The notes under the pieces are model-generated. The model ran no database searches, had not been told where the DNA came from, and saw nothing but the letters and a program-made list of their open reading frames with translations. The position numbers were made by a program, and so were the translations under genes. DNA of 6,410 nucleotides from PALSA-1006 sp964532405 (GTDB lineage: Bacteria > Pseudomonadota > Gammaproteobacteria > Burkholderiales > Gallionellaceae): the NCBI GenBank assembly GCA_964532405.1, contig CAZHIC010000067.1, positions 1 to 6,410 on the forward strand, read 5' to 3'. Shown here in pieces: positions 5,444 to 6,410 of the stretch (position 1 is its first letter; each line of letters opens with the position of its first letter).

Positions 5444-6247
5444 TTGCACGCGTTATTCAATCACCCCGCAGTACAAGCTGGCCTGATCCCATTCATGGTT
5501 GCCTTTGCAAGTGCAGAACTCTTTCAGCGTCTGCGTTTGAGCGGTTTAGCCATCATTGGCGGTTTCGCCGCCACGGTCTATTTTGCCAGCGACTTCACGC
5601 TCGAATCCCACACCGTGGCGCATAAAATAATCTGGCTCGGCATCGCCGCGAGCGCCATCTCCGTCCCGCTCACACTACTGACTTGGGCACACTGGCGCCC
5701 TGCTCTCGCGGCACTTGCCGCTGGCTCGGCGACATGGGCAATTTGGGGCATCCTGCAACAATTGGCACTCGCCGACGCACTGCTATGGGGTGCGGCTTGT
5801 GCGCTCTACGTGGGCTGGCTGGTATTTTGGTTCGACGGACTGCGCGACAAATCCGTGGCAGCGGGTAACGCAGGACTCGCACTGGGAATAGGCACGGGGG
5901 TAGCGGCACTGCTCGGTGCTGCTGAATTGCTCGGAAAATTCGGCCTAGCGGTGGGCGCGGCTGCCGCCGCCTACCTGCTAATCCAGATCATCACCAACAA
6001 CCGCCTGCCCTGTGGCCGCAGCTTCACCTTGCCGCTTGCACTTATCGCTGGATTGGTCGGGTGCTTTGCGGTGATCAGCTCACACCAATCCTGGTACACC
6101 CTCCCTGTTCTAGGGCTGATTCCCCTTGCGGCGCTCATTCCGGTTCCAGAAAAATGGGCCGTGTGGCTACAATCGCTCACCCTATCTTTGCTGACTATTG
6201 CGTGTGCGGCAGGTGCGGTCTATATAACTTGGCATCCACCGTTTTAA
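5444..6247 (+). CDS. Polytopic inner-membrane protein of unknown function
   Basis: I do not recognise the family. The 267-residue product is almost entirely hydrophobic, with about nine or ten candidate membrane segments at roughly 9-25, 33-49, 59-79, 86-105, 111-130, 142-162, 166-183, 195-212, 216-235 and 239-261. Short polar loops include DFTLESHTVAHK (50-61), DGLRDKS (131-137) and NNRLPCGRS (185-193). No ATP-binding motif, signal peptidase site, metalloprotease motif or clear transporter signature is visible. It is rich in Ala, Leu, Gly and Trp, and the middle (about 138-176) is a Gly/Ala-rich run with small-residue packing. The TTG start is chosen for the AAGGAG site 6 nt upstream; this leaves a short cytoplasmic-like N-terminus (HALFNHPAVQAG). 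The gene stands alone, divergent from htpX across a REP pair, and ends 14 bp before a strong terminator. A transporter, an exporter subunit or a structural membrane protein all remain possible. Confidence 0.85.
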   Translation: MHALFNHPAVQAGLIPFMVAFASAELFQRLRLSGLAIIGGFAATVYFASDFTLESHTVAHKIIWLGIAASAISVPLTLLTWAHWRPALAALAAGSATWAIWGILQQLALADALLWGAACALYVGWLVFWFDGLRDKSVAAGNAGLALGIGTGVAALLGAAELLGKFGLAVGAAAAAYLLIQIITNNRLPCGRSFTLPLALIAGLVGCFAVISSHQSWYTLPVLGLIPLAALIPVPEKWAVWLQSLTLSLLTIACAAGAVYITWHPPF

Positions 6248-6261
6248 CCGATACACCAAAC

Positions 6262-6292
6262 AAAAGGGCAAGCCGTTGGCTTGCCCTTTTTT
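6262..6292. terminator. Bidirectional intrinsic terminator
   Basis: A perfect 13-bp stem (6262-6274 with 6278-6290) with loop GTT; the right arm ends in a run of six T (6287-6292) and the left arm begins with AAAA, giving a T tract on the opposite strand as well. It lies between the plus-strand membrane-protein gene and the convergent partial gene at the right edge, and can serve both. Confidence 0.93.
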
Positions 6293-6312
6293 ATTTTCAC
6301 AGCCATTACGAC

Positions 6313-6410
6313 CTACTCCCCCGCGACCTCTTTCAAGAAAGCGATGACATTGTTGGCGAGCGTCTCTTCGGCATACTCGGACGCCTCTTCCCAGTCGAAC
6401 TCGTCGTGGA
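6313..6410 (-). CDS. C-terminal fragment of an unidentified protein (cut by window edge)
   Basis: An open frame enters from the right edge and ends at TAG (6313-6315), giving the last 31 residues of a protein. The fragment is acidic and helix-like, starting HDEFDWEEASEYAEE and ending FLKEVAGE. Support for it being real: the frame is open to the edge, the composition is protein-like, and the stop falls 21 bp from the shared terminator, as expected for a convergent gene. The fragment is too short to name the family. Confidence 0.6.
   Translation of the reverse strand, partial: HDEFDWEEASEYAEETLANNVIAFLKEVAGE

Overview
The window looks like a chromosomal core segment of a betaproteobacterium, possibly a Gallionellaceae/Nitrosomonadales relative. 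This is inferred from protein character, moderately high GC, and a bamD / rluD-pgeF divergence that also occurs in E. coli; no species call can be made from sequence reading alone. Six complete protein genes are supported, plus the C-terminus of a seventh at the right edge. Five of the complete genes belong to recognisable families; one polytopic membrane protein is unrecognised.

Layout. On the minus strand, rluD (23S rRNA pseudouridine synthase) is followed by pgeF (peptidoglycan editing factor), with a REP-type palindrome between them. Divergent from rluD, and overlapping its likely start codon, is a plus-strand run: bamD (outer-membrane assembly lipoprotein), a zinc-ribbon NUDIX hydrolase that begins with a TTG overlapping the bamD stop, and mlaA (outer-membrane lipid-asymmetry lipoprotein). 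Convergent to mlaA is minus-strand htpX (membrane metalloprotease). The mlaA-htpX gap holds a compact near-palindromic block: 21-bp tandem repeats that form serial hairpin-plus-T5 units, bounded by 15-bp imperfect inverted repeats. Upstream of htpX an inverted pair of REP palindromes (REPIN-like) separates it from a divergent plus-strand gene for a multi-spanning membrane protein. That gene starts at TTG behind a strong ribosome binding site and ends at a 13-bp perfect hairpin terminator. The terminator is shared with a convergent minus-strand gene that runs off the right edge.

Functionally, BamD, MlaA, HtpX and PgeF all concern envelope construction or quality control, so the region has an envelope flavour, but these are housekeeping genes. 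No defence, mobile-element or biosynthetic system was seen. The features most worth a second look are non-coding: the repeat block at 4139-4260, the REP family (three copies), the interlocked rluD/bamD starts, and the unknown membrane protein.
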